DNA of 64,000 nt from Tenacibaculum lutimaris (GTDB lineage: Bacteria; Bacteroidota; Bacteroidia; Flavobacteriales; Flavobacteriaceae): assembly GCF_003610735.1 (NCBI RefSeq), contig NZ_RAQM01000006.1, forward strand, positions 270,274 to 334,273, written 5' to 3'. Shown one piece after another: positions 25,311-33,631 of this stretch. The position numbers were made by a program, and so were the translations under genes. Each line of letters starts with the position of its first letter. The first letter of the stretch is position 1. Under the pieces are notes generated by a model, which had not been told where the DNA came from, searched no databases, and saw nothing but the letters and a program-made list of their open reading frames with translations.

Positions 25311-26222
25311 ATGAATTACAAAGAAATACTTGAAACTGTATATCAAAAAATAGCTCCTATTCAAAATATTGGAGAGTTAGCTACCTATATTCCTGAATTG
25401 GCAACTATTGATGCTGATAAATTTGGTGTACATATTTCAACAGTTGCTAATACTAATTTTGGATTAGGAAACTTTCAAGAAAAGTTCTCCATTCAAAGTA
25501 TCGCCAAAGTATTATCACTTTGTTTGGCGTATAAGCATCTTGGCGAATCTATTTGGGACAGATTAGGTGTTGAGCCATCTGGAAATAGTTTTAATTCATT
25601 GATACAACTGGAAACGGATAATGGTATTCCTAGAAATCCGTTTATCAACGCAGGTGCTATTGTAATTGCTGATATTTTAATTAGTAGCTTGGTAAACCCG
25701 AAGGAAGATTTATTGAATTTCATTAAAAGTCTTTCCAAAAATAAGAAAATTGACTACTCAGCAAAAATTGCGGCTTCTGAAAAATCGGTAGGATATAGAA
25801 ATGTAGCCTTATGTAATTTTATTAAATCCTATGGAAACATATACAACGACCCTGAAGTTGTGCTAGATTTCTATTTCGATTTATGCTCGTTGGAACTGAC
25901 GTGCGAACAACTTTCTGAATTGTTTTTCTTCTTAGCCAATAACGGAAAAACACGACAAGGAGAACAAATATTGACCAAAAGTCAATCGAAAAGAATCAAT
26001 GCGTTGATGCAAACCTGTGGGTTTTATGACGAATCTGGTGAGTTTGCTTTTAAAGTTGGATTAGCGGGAAAAAGTGGAGTTGGCGGTGGTATTATTGCCA
26101 TACACCCAAACCAATACGCCATAGCTGTATGGAGCCCTAAATTAAACAAAAAAGGAAATTCCTATAGAGGTATGCGCTTTTTAGAGGAGTTTACCACACT
26201 TTCTGAACAGTCTATTTTTTAG
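25311..26222 (+). CDS. glsA: Glutaminase (glutaminase A family)
   Basis: Hydrolyses glutamine to glutamate and ammonia. It is a serine-dependent protein with the beta-lactamase-like fold of this family. The catalytic SxxK is the S-I-A-K string in QSIAKVLSL near residue 63. Other hallmarks are GIPRNPFINAGAIV and GKSGVGGGIIAIHP. The 303-residue length is typical. It lies alone between a terminator and an unknown gene, with start ATG 25311. Confidence 0.94.
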   Translation: MNYKEILETVYQKIAPIQNIGELATYIPELATIDADKFGVHISTVANTNFGLGNFQEKFSIQSIAKVLSLCLAYKHLGESIWDRLGVEPSGNSFNSLIQLETDNGIPRNPFINAGAIVIADILISSLVNPKEDLLNFIKSLSKNKKIDYSAKIAASEKSVGYRNVALCNFIKSYGNIYNDPEVVLDFYFDLCSLELTCEQLSELFFFLANNGKTRQGEQILTKSQSKRINALMQTCGFYDESGEFAFKVGLAGKSGVGGGIIAIHPNQYAIAVWSPKLNKKGNSYRGMRFLEEFTTLSEQSIF

Positions 26223-26339
26223 GTTGATTTTTGATTTAATTTAAACTAACTTGGCTAGCATTGAATATAAACCTTTAAAACGGATTTTTTTTTGAAAAAA
26301 GTTACGTCCGATATAAAAACACTTGATTTTAATAACAAA

Positions 26340-26924
26340 ATGAAAATAAACGATTATGTAACTGGAATAATTTCAATAATTGCTATTGTGATTTCAGTAA
26401 TAGCATACATACAAAATTCTAGAATAGAAAAAAGACAATTACGGATTGAAAAACTAGAAGAAATGCTTGAAATAACTCATATTCTTATGGGGAATTATCA
26501 ATACTTTGAAGACACTAATTATTTTAAAAATGATATAATTTCAGGAACAAAAAATGAATCTGAAAAAGAAAATTACTTAAGACAAGTAAAAGGTTTAAGA
26601 AAAATATCAGAGACAATTGATTTACAAAACAAACTTACACGATTGTTTGTCTTAAATAATTCCTACTTACCAAAAAAAGAGTTGAAAGAAAAAATCGGAA
26701 CTTTCATAGCTGTTTATACTTCGATTGCAGAAAATACAATAACCCATCCATATAAAACCATAAAACTTCCATTTAATAACTTTCCAAAAAGATGGGACTT
26801 CTTAGACTTTACTCATGAAGTTCAAAATGAGTTAATCTCAGAAATGGATTTAGGATATAAAGATAGTATTGACTATAAAAACACTTATGAAAGAAAATTC
26901 AAAGAAAGGTATAAATTAAAATAA
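26340..26924 (+). CDS. Single-helix membrane protein of unknown function (194 aa)
   Basis: The N-terminus has one hydrophobic helix (VTGIISIIAIVISVIAYIQN) followed by a charged, helical and probably coiled-coil region (RIEKRQLRIEKLEEMLEI). The rest is soluble. It is likely anchored in the inner membrane with the bulk in the cytoplasm or periplasm. The ATG at 26340 is used; the longer frame starts at TTG 26292 and adds sixteen residues that are not typical of a signal. I recognise no domain. The neighbours give no hint of function. Confidence 0.6.
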   Translation: MKINDYVTGIISIIAIVISVIAYIQNSRIEKRQLRIEKLEEMLEITHILMGNYQYFEDTNYFKNDIISGTKNESEKENYLRQVKGLRKISETIDLQNKLTRLFVLNNSYLPKKELKEKIGTFIAVYTSIAENTITHPYKTIKLPFNNFPKRWDFLDFTHEVQNELISEMDLGYKDSIDYKNTYERKFKERYKLK

Positions 26925-26950
26925 ATATTACGTTCAGCATATACTAAGAA

Positions 26951-26978
26951 ATAAAACAGCATCGAGATACTGTTTTAT
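26951..26978 (+). terminator. Probable terminator after the 194-aa membrane protein gene
   Basis: Arms ATAAAACAG (26951-26959) and CTGTTTTAT (26970-26978), ten-base loop, followed by GTCTTTTTT. It lies between convergent genes, so it may serve both. Confidence 0.6.
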
Positions 26979-26998
26979 GTCTTTTTTAGTCTCTCTGA

Positions 26999-27634
26999 CT
27001 AACTCAACTCAATTTTCATATTTAAGTACAACCATTTTGTTGGAACGTTTGATGATTGCCCGTTTACTAATTTATCATAATCAATCCCCCAATCTAATAA
27101 GTTTACTTGCCCTTGTAATACCAGTTCGCTAGACATGCTTTTGTATGAATCTCTAATTCCTGTGGCAAAAAACTTCACTTCTCTTTCAACTCCTTTAATA
27201 GACATCATTCCGTTAATTTGATACCAATCTACTCCCATCACAAAAACATTCGTAGTTCTAAACGTTATGTTGTCGTTCTTATCATTAATAAACACTCCTT
27301 TTGTTTTAATTCTTGCAGTTAAATCAGCCTCATCACCTCTACATACTCTAAATGAGTTTGGATTAACCTCAAACGAAATACGCATGTTTTCTAACGGGTT
27401 TCCAGCATCCATTCGCACAGGAATATCCACTTTTAAATCGTTTACAATACCACCAAACGGTGTGCTACAATGACCGTGTGTTACAAACATATTGATTGTT
27501 TGATTTTTTACAGTTTCTCTTACCTCTTTTATTTCTTTTGGTGTAACTGTTGAAGTACTTTTAGCAAACCCGCTTACAAGTACTATAACTAACAATGCCC
27601 CAACTAACAAAATTCTATTTTTAATGGTTTTCAT
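26999..27634 (-). CDS. YceI-family exported protein
   Basis: Lipocalin-like beta-barrel family that binds isoprenoid-type lipids in known members. The mature part has VNPNSFRVCRGDEADLTARIK, VEREVKFFATG and VNLLDWGIDYDKLV, arranged as in the YceI fold. The start at 27634 (MKTIKNRILLVGALLVIVLV) begins directly at a signal peptide. The longer frame begins at an ATG at 27658, but the promoter box TAGTTTTG (27659-27666) ends only one base before that ATG. Transcription would then start inside the longer frame, which supports 27634. Confidence 0.82.
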   Translation of the reverse strand: MKTIKNRILLVGALLVIVLVSGFAKSTSTVTPKEIKEVRETVKNQTINMFVTHGHCSTPFGGIVNDLKVDIPVRMDAGNPLENMRISFEVNPNSFRVCRGDEADLTARIKTKGVFINDKNDNITFRTTNVFVMGVDWYQINGMMSIKGVEREVKFFATGIRDSYKSMSSELVLQGQVNLLDWGIDYDKLVNGQSSNVPTKWLYLNMKIELS

Positions 27635-27658
27635 ACTATTCGTATTTAAAGTTTTCAT

Positions 27659-27666
27659 CAAAACTA
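27659..27666 (-). promoter_or_regulatory. -7 promoter box upstream of the yceI-like gene
   Basis: TAGTTTTG on the minus strand, an exact TAnnTTTG match. Its distance to the ATG at 27634 is 24 bases, which decides the start choice. Confidence 0.5.
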
Positions 27667-27789
27667 TCGCAACCTTCCGTTAAAAGTGTAAATCAATTGT
27701 CAAAAAAGTGTAAAAAAGCTTTAACCAGTGTACTTTTATTTAAATTTACCTCCAAAAACCACTAAAATCTATTTTTCTAACACTTTAAA

Positions 27790-28911
27790 ATGTCACAAAA
27801 AACTCAACTTAAAGAAGTCGCAAAACTATTTTTTAAACTAGGTTGTATTGCTTTTGGCGGACCTGCTGCACATATTGCCATGATGGAAGATGAAGTTGTT
27901 AAAAAAAGAAAATGGATGACTCAGCAACATTTTCTAGATTTAATGGGAGCTACCAATTTAATACCGGGGCCCAACTCTACTGAAATGACCATGCACTGCG
28001 GACATGAAAGAGCTGGTTGGAAAGGGCTAATTGTCGCTGGCTTTTGTTTTATTTTTCCTGCCGTAGTAATTACATCAATAGTAGCTTGGTTATACCAAGA
28101 ATATGGTCAGCTTCCTAAAGTTGAACCCTTTATTTACGGAATAAAACCCGCAGTAATCGCCATTATTGTTATGGCAGCTTATCGATTAGGTAAAAAAGCT
28201 ATAAAAAATACATCTTTAGCTATTTTAGGATTAATAACTTTAGTTGCTTGCCTTTTAGGCGTTAATGAAATAGCAGCTTTGTTTGGCTGTGGCTTACTAG
28301 GTGCGTTACTCTATTTTTTCAACCAAAACCGTACTAATTTAATCAGCATACTTCCTTTTTTTCTATTTCAGGCAAGTGAAACGCTTCAAGCCAACAATCT
28401 GAAAATTTTATTAACCTTTTTAAAAGTTGGTGCAATTTTATATGGAAGTGGTTATGTATTATTTGCTTTTTTAGATGCAGAATTGGTCGCTAACGGATGG
28501 CTTTCAAGACAAGTACTAATAGATGCGGTTGCTGTAGGACAAATAACCCCAGGTCCTGTTTTATCTACCGCTACTTTTATTGGTTGGCAAATGAACGGAA
28601 TAACGGGTGCACTTGTGGCAACTGTTGGAATATTTTTACCTTCCTTCTTTTTTGTTTTAGTTTTAAATCCGTTGATTCCTAAAATGAGAAAATCGAAGCT
28701 TATTGGTGCTATTTTAGACTCTGTAAATGTAGCTGCCGTTGCCTTAATTATTGCTGTTTGTATAACAATGGCTAAAGATACTATTTCAGATTGGCGCACT
28801 ATTGTTATTGTCATCATAAGTCTGCTTGCTGTTTTTTATTTTAAAAAAGTAAACAGCGCTTTTATTGTTTTAGGAGGTGCTATGTTAGGATATATTTTAA
28901 CTTATTGGTAA
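27790..28911 (+). CDS. chrA: Chromate transporter family protein
   Basis: Membrane protein of the CHR family (373 aa), with two repeated halves. Each half opens with an FGG/PGP-type signature: GCIAFGGPAAHIAMME and LIPGPNSTEM in the first; GQITPGPVLSTATFIGW in the second. The family exports chromate by proton antiport in characterised members. Substrate is inferred; some family members are likely sulfate-related. It lies beside the arsR group but is separated by a helicase gene, so a shared heavy-metal island is possible but not shown. Confidence 0.9.
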   Translation: MSQKTQLKEVAKLFFKLGCIAFGGPAAHIAMMEDEVVKKRKWMTQQHFLDLMGATNLIPGPNSTEMTMHCGHERAGWKGLIVAGFCFIFPAVVITSIVAWLYQEYGQLPKVEPFIYGIKPAVIAIIVMAAYRLGKKAIKNTSLAILGLITLVACLLGVNEIAALFGCGLLGALLYFFNQNRTNLISILPFFLFQASETLQANNLKILLTFLKVGAILYGSGYVLFAFLDAELVANGWLSRQVLIDAVAVGQITPGPVLSTATFIGWQMNGITGALVATVGIFLPSFFFVLVLNPLIPKMRKSKLIGAILDSVNVAAVALIIAVCITMAKDTISDWRTIVIVIISLLAVFYFKKVNSAFIVLGGAMLGYILTYW

Positions 28912-28937
28912 ACCCCATAATATCATTCCTTTTAGCC

Positions 28938-28945
28938 TACCTTTG
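28938..28945 (+). promoter_or_regulatory. -7 promoter box of the second DEAD-box helicase
   Basis: TACCTTTG on the plus strand, 14 bases upstream of the ATG at 28960. Confidence 0.6.
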
Positions 28946-28959
28946 CAAAAAAATATTTG

Positions 28960-30192
28960 ATGCAGTTTTCAGACCTACAACTTAGCAAGTCTATCTTAAA
29001 AGCACTTACCGAAGAAAGACACCACAAACCAACGCTAGTACAACAAGAAGTAATTCCGTTAGTACTTAACAAAAAAGATGTCATTGTAGCTGCACAAACA
29101 GGTACAGGTAAAACAGCTGCTTTTGCGTTGCCTATTATTCAAGAGCTTTCTAAAGAGGAAGATGTTGAAAAAAGAGCTAAGAAGATAAAAGCGCTAATTG
29201 TAAGTCCTACTCGAGAACTGGCAATTCAAATTGAAGAAAACTTTAAAGCATATAGTAAGTATACTAATTTAAGAAGTACTGTTGTGTATGGTGGTGTGGC
29301 TACACAACCTCAAAAAGATGTATTGGCAAAAGGAGTTGATATTTTAATTGCTACTCCAGGTCGTTTTATCGATTTACATAAACAAGGAAGTATTGATGTT
29401 AGACAACTAAAAACATTGGTGTTAGACGAGGCCGATTTAATGCTAGACATGGGCTTTATTGACGATGTACAGAAAATAGAAGAGTTATGTCCGCGTAAAA
29501 AACAAACCTTATTGTTTTCTGCTACAATGCCTGATAAGGTAAACGATTTAGCCAAATCGATGTTACGCAATCCTGAAAAAGTAGATATTTCTCCTGCGGA
29601 AACTACTTCTAAAAACATTGGTCAGTTACTATACTACACCCCTAAAAAACACAAAGTCGACTTGTGTTTACACTTACTACGAAACACCATAAAAGGACGC
29701 ATCATTATATTTCGTCGTACCAAATTTGGAGTTGATAAGTTAGAAAAAACACTACAAAAAAACGGTTATAAAGCAACCAGTGTACATGGTGATAAATCGC
29801 AAAACTTGCGTAATCAAGCCATAGAAGACTTCAAAAATAACAAAGCCAATATTTTAATTGCCACTGATGTTGCTGCCAGAGGAATTGATGTAAGCAAAGT
29901 AGATGCTGTAATTAATGTAGATTTACCTAACATTCCTGAAACGTACGTACATCGAATTGGTAGAACAGGTAGAGCTGGTAAATCTGGAATCGCCTTTTCG
30001 TTATGTAGTGCTGATGAAACTTCTTACATCAAGGCAATTCAAGAATTTATGGATAGAACTATAAAAATTGTAGAAGACCATCCATTCCCTCTAGCAAAAC
30101 CAAAGAAGAAAAAACAACCCAACACTGTTAGTAAACACAAAAAAGGAAGAAAATCAGAAGCTTCTAAAAAGAAGAAAAAACGCTGGTATTAA
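28960..30192 (+). CDS. DEAD-box RNA helicase, RhlE-like (410 aa)
   Basis: ATP-dependent RNA helicase with canonical motifs: AQTGTGKTAAFALPI, LDEADLMLDMGF, SATMP, HRIGRTGR. The C-terminus is short and lysine-rich (KPKKKKQPNTVSKHKKGRK), as in RhlE-like proteins. The ATG at 28960 is used; an in-frame TTG one codon before it is closer to the promoter. Unlike the helicase at 7568-8923, its motif II is the standard DEAD. The two are separate paralogues. Role inferred: rRNA maturation or cold response. Confidence 0.93.
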   Translation: MQFSDLQLSKSILKALTEERHHKPTLVQQEVIPLVLNKKDVIVAAQTGTGKTAAFALPIIQELSKEEDVEKRAKKIKALIVSPTRELAIQIEENFKAYSKYTNLRSTVVYGGVATQPQKDVLAKGVDILIATPGRFIDLHKQGSIDVRQLKTLVLDEADLMLDMGFIDDVQKIEELCPRKKQTLLFSATMPDKVNDLAKSMLRNPEKVDISPAETTSKNIGQLLYYTPKKHKVDLCLHLLRNTIKGRIIIFRRTKFGVDKLEKTLQKNGYKATSVHGDKSQNLRNQAIEDFKNNKANILIATDVAARGIDVSKVDAVINVDLPNIPETYVHRIGRTGRAGKSGIAFSLCSADETSYIKAIQEFMDRTIKIVEDHPFPLAKPKKKKQPNTVSKHKKGRKSEASKKKKKRWY

Positions 30193-30208
30193 ACTTTTTA
30201 TAAAAAAT

Positions 30209-30230
30209 AACACTAAAAATAGTTAGTGTT
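30209..30230 (+). terminator. Terminator after the RhlE-like helicase
   Basis: Arms AACACTAA (30209-30216) and TTAGTGTT (30223-30230), six-base loop, then TTATTTATT on the plus strand. Confidence 0.6.
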
Positions 30231-30236
30231 TTATTT

Positions 30237-30260
30237 ATTAATCGTAATATTGCAATATAA
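30237..30260 (+). promoter_or_regulatory. Operator 1 for the ArsR-type repressor
   Basis: ATTAATCGTAATATTGCAAT lies just before the arsR gene. A near-identical site (30616-30637) precedes the next gene. Both contain the imperfect palindrome TCGTAATATTGCAA/TCGTAATATTACAA of the sort bound by ArsR/SmtB proteins. Confidence 0.65.
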
Positions 30261-30270
30261 TAATTAATCA

Positions 30271-30600
30271 ATGGGGTTAACCAAATCAGAAATATTTACT
30301 GAAGAGCAAAATCAATTAGCTACGATTGCGAAAGTGTTAGGGCACCCAGCTCGTATTGCTATTATACAACACTTATTCAAATTGAATTCTTGTGTTTGTG
30401 GTGATTTGGTAAATGAAATTGGCTTGGCACAACCTACTATTTCGCAACATTTAAAAGAATTAAAAAAAGTTGGTATTATTAAAGGAACTATTGAAGGAAC
30501 TAGCGTTTGCTATTGTATTAATCCTTCAACCTGGAAAGAAATTAAAACCTTACTTTCTTCTTTTTTAGACCTTGATACAAACAATAAAAATTGTTGCTAA
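30271..30600 (+). CDS. ArsR-family metalloregulator
   Basis: Winged-helix repressor of 109 residues that senses arsenite or another soft metal. The helix-turn-helix reads LVNEIGLAQPTISQHLKELK. Cysteines are present at SCVCGDL, adjacent to the recognition region as in ArsR, and at a CC pair at the C-terminus, so a thiolate metal site is likely. It is preceded by operator 1, so autorepression is expected. The group that follows lacks an efflux pump, and the precise metal is unknown. Confidence 0.93.
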   Translation: MGLTKSEIFTEEQNQLATIAKVLGHPARIAIIQHLFKLNSCVCGDLVNEIGLAQPTISQHLKELKKVGIIKGTIEGTSVCYCINPSTWKEIKTLLSSFLDLDTNNKNCC

Positions 30601-30615
30601 AAAAAATTTGGAATC

Positions 30616-30637
30616 ATTAATCGTAATATTACAATAA
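30616..30637 (+). promoter_or_regulatory. Operator 2 for the ArsR-type repressor
   Basis: ATTAATCGTAATATTACAAT lies in the 48-base space between arsR and the DUF6428 gene. It repeats operator 1 with one change, suggesting a second repressible promoter for the downstream pair. Confidence 0.65.
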
Positions 30638-30648
30638 ACACTATAACC

Positions 30649-31116
30649 ATGAAACTATCAGAAATCAAACAACACTTAAGCACACTAAAAACTATTGCTT
30701 TTCAATTACCTGACGGTAGCCTAGTTCCTAATCATTTTCATGTAACGGAAGTTGGAAAGGTTACTAAAAACTTTATCGACTGTGGTGGAACAGTTAGAAA
30801 TGAAGAAGTAGTTAACTTTCAATTATGGAATGCAAATGATTACGATCACAGATTACACCCAGAAAAATTAATTCACATTATTGAGTTATCAGAAAAAGTA
30901 TTAAATATTCCTGATTTAGAAATCGAGGTAGAATACCAAGGAAACACCATAGGAAAATACGGATTGGATTTTGACGGAACCAACTTCTTACTTACTACGA
31001 AACAAACGGATTGTTTGGCGAAAGATAACTGCGGAATTCCAACAGAAAAGCCAAGAGTAAAACTATCAGATTTACAAAAACAAACTGCTTGTGAACCAAA
31101 TTCAGGGTGCTGCTAA
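30649..31116 (+). CDS. DUF6428-family protein (155 aa)
   Basis: Soluble protein of unknown activity that is often found in arsenic-type operons of Bacteroidota; this is recalled from family knowledge. Visible traits are PDGSLVPNHFHVTEVG near the N-terminus, a central FIDCGGTVRNEE stretch, and a cysteine-rich C-terminus (CLAKDNCGIPTEKP and ACEPNSGCC). The cysteines suggest binding or reduction chemistry. It lies between two operator-regulated genes and two bases from the phosphatase-like gene. Confidence 0.82.
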   Translation: MKLSEIKQHLSTLKTIAFQLPDGSLVPNHFHVTEVGKVTKNFIDCGGTVRNEEVVNFQLWNANDYDHRLHPEKLIHIIELSEKVLNIPDLEIEVEYQGNTIGKYGLDFDGTNFLLTTKQTDCLAKDNCGIPTEKPRVKLSDLQKQTACEPNSGCC

Positions 31117-31117
31117 T

Positions 31118-31744
31118 ATGAATACACAAACCTCATCACTATTTACTGAAATACAGCAAACTCTTTCGAGTTTACCAACTATTTCAGAAGAGCGAAAACA
31201 ATTTTTACAACCTCTTGTAAGTTACATTCAGGAAAAATTGAGCAATAAAGAAGTTATAAATCTGAATTTTATTTGTACTCATAACTCAAGAAGAAGTCAT
31301 TTATCGCAAGTATGGGCACAAACAATGGCTTTTTATTATCAAATTCCGAATGTACTTTCTTATTCAGGAGGAACAGAAGCTACTGCTATGAATGCAACAG
31401 TTGTAGATACTTTAGTAGGTAACGGATTTAGAATTCAGCAATTATCTGAAGGCACAAATCCTATTTATGCAATAAAGTACGCAGAAAACATACCTTCTAT
31501 AATAGGTTTTTCTAAAAAATATGATGATACGTTTAATCCTACTTCAGCATTTTGTGCTATCATGACCTGCTCACAAGCCGACGAAGGATGTCCTTTTATT
31601 GCTGGTGCTGATAAGAGGATTCCTGTTACCTATGAAGATCCTAAATTATACGACGGTACATCTTCTGAAAAAGAGAAATACTTAGAGCGTAGTTTACAAA
31701 TTGCAGCTGAAATGCACTATGTGTTTTCTACTGTAAAAAATTAA
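31118..31744 (+). CDS. Low-molecular-weight protein-tyrosine-phosphatase/arsenate-reductase-like protein (208 aa)
   Basis: The LMW-PTP fold signature is FICTHNSRRSHLSQ, a C-x5-R loop with the catalytic cysteine near residue 55. Later cysteines (SAFCAIMTCSQADEGCPF) may work as resolving thiols for a thioredoxin-type arsenate reductase. The ATG at 31118 is chosen; an upstream in-frame start overlaps the DUF6428 gene. No arsenite exporter follows: the next gene, rsmG, is convergent and overlaps by four bases. Arsenate reduction is inferred from operon context. Confidence 0.85.
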   Translation: MNTQTSSLFTEIQQTLSSLPTISEERKQFLQPLVSYIQEKLSNKEVINLNFICTHNSRRSHLSQVWAQTMAFYYQIPNVLSYSGGTEATAMNATVVDTLVGNGFRIQQLSEGTNPIYAIKYAENIPSIIGFSKKYDDTFNPTSAFCAIMTCSQADEGCPFIAGADKRIPVTYEDPKLYDGTSSEKEKYLERSLQIAAEMHYVFSTVKN

Positions 31745-32370
31745 CCTTTAAACTTTATTGGTAAGTGTACCACTTTTTTAGTTTCGAAGAAATCTTCTTC
31801 AAAAAAGTCGGGCAAATCATAAATGGTGGCTTTAGGGAAGTTCGCAAGTTCTTCTGTAAGGTCACCTCCTTTTAAATATAAGATTCCGTTTTTTAACGCG
31901 TGGTTTTCTTTCTTTTTTACCTTATTTTTTACCCAACGATGAAACGTTTCCATTTGCGCTACCGCTCTACTCACAATAAAATCATAAGTTTCATCTACCT
32001 CCTCTACACGTCCGTGAATTGTTTTTACATTTTCTAAACCTAATCCTTCAACAACTTCGTTAACCACTTTAATTTTCTTTCCGATAGAATCTACCAAATG
32101 AAATTGTGTTTCTGGAAATAAAATAGCTAACGGAATTCCTGGAAAACCTCCACCAGTACCTACATCCATTACTTTGGCTCCTGTTTTAAACTCCATAACC
32201 TTCGCAATTCCTAACGAATGTAATACGTGGCGCAAATACAATTCATCAATATCTTTACGAGAAACAACATTAATTTTTAAGTTCCAATCTTGATACAGTT
32301 CTTGCAACTTAGAAAATTGTTCTAATTGTGTTTCTGTTAAATTGCTAAAATATTTTTTTATAAGTTCCAT
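31741..32370 (-). CDS. rsmG: 16S rRNA (guanine-N7)-methyltransferase RsmG
   Basis: Methylates G527 of 16S rRNA with SAM. The SAM-binding core is VMDVGTGGGFPGIPLAI, followed by LVDSIGKKIKVV. The 209-residue length is standard. The gene converges on the phosphatase gene and shares TTAA with its stop. Confidence 0.96.
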   Translation of the reverse strand: MELIKKYFSNLTETQLEQFSKLQELYQDWNLKINVVSRKDIDELYLRHVLHSLGIAKVMEFKTGAKVMDVGTGGGFPGIPLAILFPETQFHLVDSIGKKIKVVNEVVEGLGLENVKTIHGRVEEVDETYDFIVSRAVAQMETFHRWVKNKVKKKENHALKNGILYLKGGDLTEELANFPKATIYDLPDFFEEDFFETKKVVHLPIKFKG

Positions 32371-32488
32371 GAAGTCATTTTTTCCGCTGCAAAAATAAAA
32401 AACAATTTGGTATTGTTAATTTTTAAATAAAAGATATTAATCTGGTTAAAAAGTTAGTGTATAGCAATAACCATGAACCAAAAACGTT

Positions 32489-32496
32489 TATTTTTG
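32489..32496 (+). promoter_or_regulatory. -7 promoter box of the fatty-acid desaturase
   Basis: TATTTTTG on the plus strand, 19 bases upstream of the ATG at 32516. Confidence 0.55.
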
Positions 32497-32515
32497 CGAT
32501 ACAAACAAACAACAA

Positions 32516-33607
32516 ATGACAACAGTAAACTTCTCAAGAATAGACAAAACAAAGTTTTTTAGAACTTTAAACAAAAGAGTTAATACTTACTTTAAAGAAA
32601 ACGAGATTAAACGTACAGGAAACTGGAAGTTATACACAAAGGCAATAATTATGTTAGCTATGTTTATTGTTCCTTTCGTATTAATTTTAACTATTGACAT
32701 GTCTCAATGGATAAAATTAGCCTTAACTGTATTAATGGGAGTTGGAATGGCTGGAGTTGGAATGAATGTCATGCACGATGCTAACCATGAATCTTTCTCA
32801 AGCAAAAAATGGGTAAACAAACTTTTTGGAAGTAGTATTTATATCTTAGCTGGTAACGTATATAACTGGAAAGTACAGCACAATGTATTACACCACACCT
32901 ATACAAACATTCAAGACCATGATGAAGATATGGATGCTGGTAGAATAATCCGTTTTTCTAAACACTCACAATGGTTATGGATTCATAAATTCCAAAAATA
33001 CTATTCAATCTTTTTATATGGATTGTTAACTATTAACTGGGCAATTACTACCGATTTTAAACAAATGCACAGCTATTTAAAGCGTAAGTTATCTTATGGT
33101 GAGTTTCCAAATCCAGCTAAAGAATGGACTAAATTAGTGGTTTCTAAAGTGATGTATTATGCTCTTTGGCTTGTATTACCTATCGCGGTTATGAATGTTG
33201 CTTGGTGGAAGGTTTTAATCGGATTTTTTGTAATGCACTATACTGCTGGTATTATTTTAAGTGTAGTTTTTCAATTAGCACATATTGTTCCAAAAACAGA
33301 AACTCCTTTACCTGATGAAGATGGTAACATGAAAAACACATGGGCTATTCATCAGTTATATACCACTGCAAATTTTGCACCAAGAAACTGGTTTATTAAT
33401 TTTTACACAGGTGGGTTAAATCATCAAGTAGAACACCATATCTTCCCTCATATTTCTCATATTCATTATGATAAATTAGCTAAGATTGTAAAAGAAACTG
33501 CCAAAGAATTTAACCTTCCTTACAACGAATACAAAACAACTCGTAAAGCAGTTATTGAACATTTCAGACATTTAGCTGAGCTAGGAAGAAAACCTCAATT
33601 AGCATAA
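32516..33607 (+). CDS. Membrane fatty-acid desaturase (acyl-CoA/acyl-lipid type)
   Basis: Diiron desaturase with the three histidine boxes: HDANH (87-91), HNVLHH (122-127) and HQVEHH (303-308). The last has the QxxHH form seen in front-end-type desaturases. Hydrophobic helix pairs lie at about 42-82 and 185-240. It introduces a double bond in acyl chains and so controls membrane fluidity; regiochemistry is not determinable. The 363-residue length fits. No electron-transfer partner is adjacent. The aminotransferase gene follows 24 bases later. Confidence 0.93.
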   Translation: MTTVNFSRIDKTKFFRTLNKRVNTYFKENEIKRTGNWKLYTKAIIMLAMFIVPFVLILTIDMSQWIKLALTVLMGVGMAGVGMNVMHDANHESFSSKKWVNKLFGSSIYILAGNVYNWKVQHNVLHHTYTNIQDHDEDMDAGRIIRFSKHSQWLWIHKFQKYYSIFLYGLLTINWAITTDFKQMHSYLKRKLSYGEFPNPAKEWTKLVVSKVMYYALWLVLPIAVMNVAWWKVLIGFFVMHYTAGIILSVVFQLAHIVPKTETPLPDEDGNMKNTWAIHQLYTTANFAPRNWFINFYTGGLNHQVEHHIFPHISHIHYDKLAKIVKETAKEFNLPYNEYKTTRKAVIEHFRHLAELGRKPQLA

Positions 33608-33631
33608 ATCAACACACAAGATAACAACACA

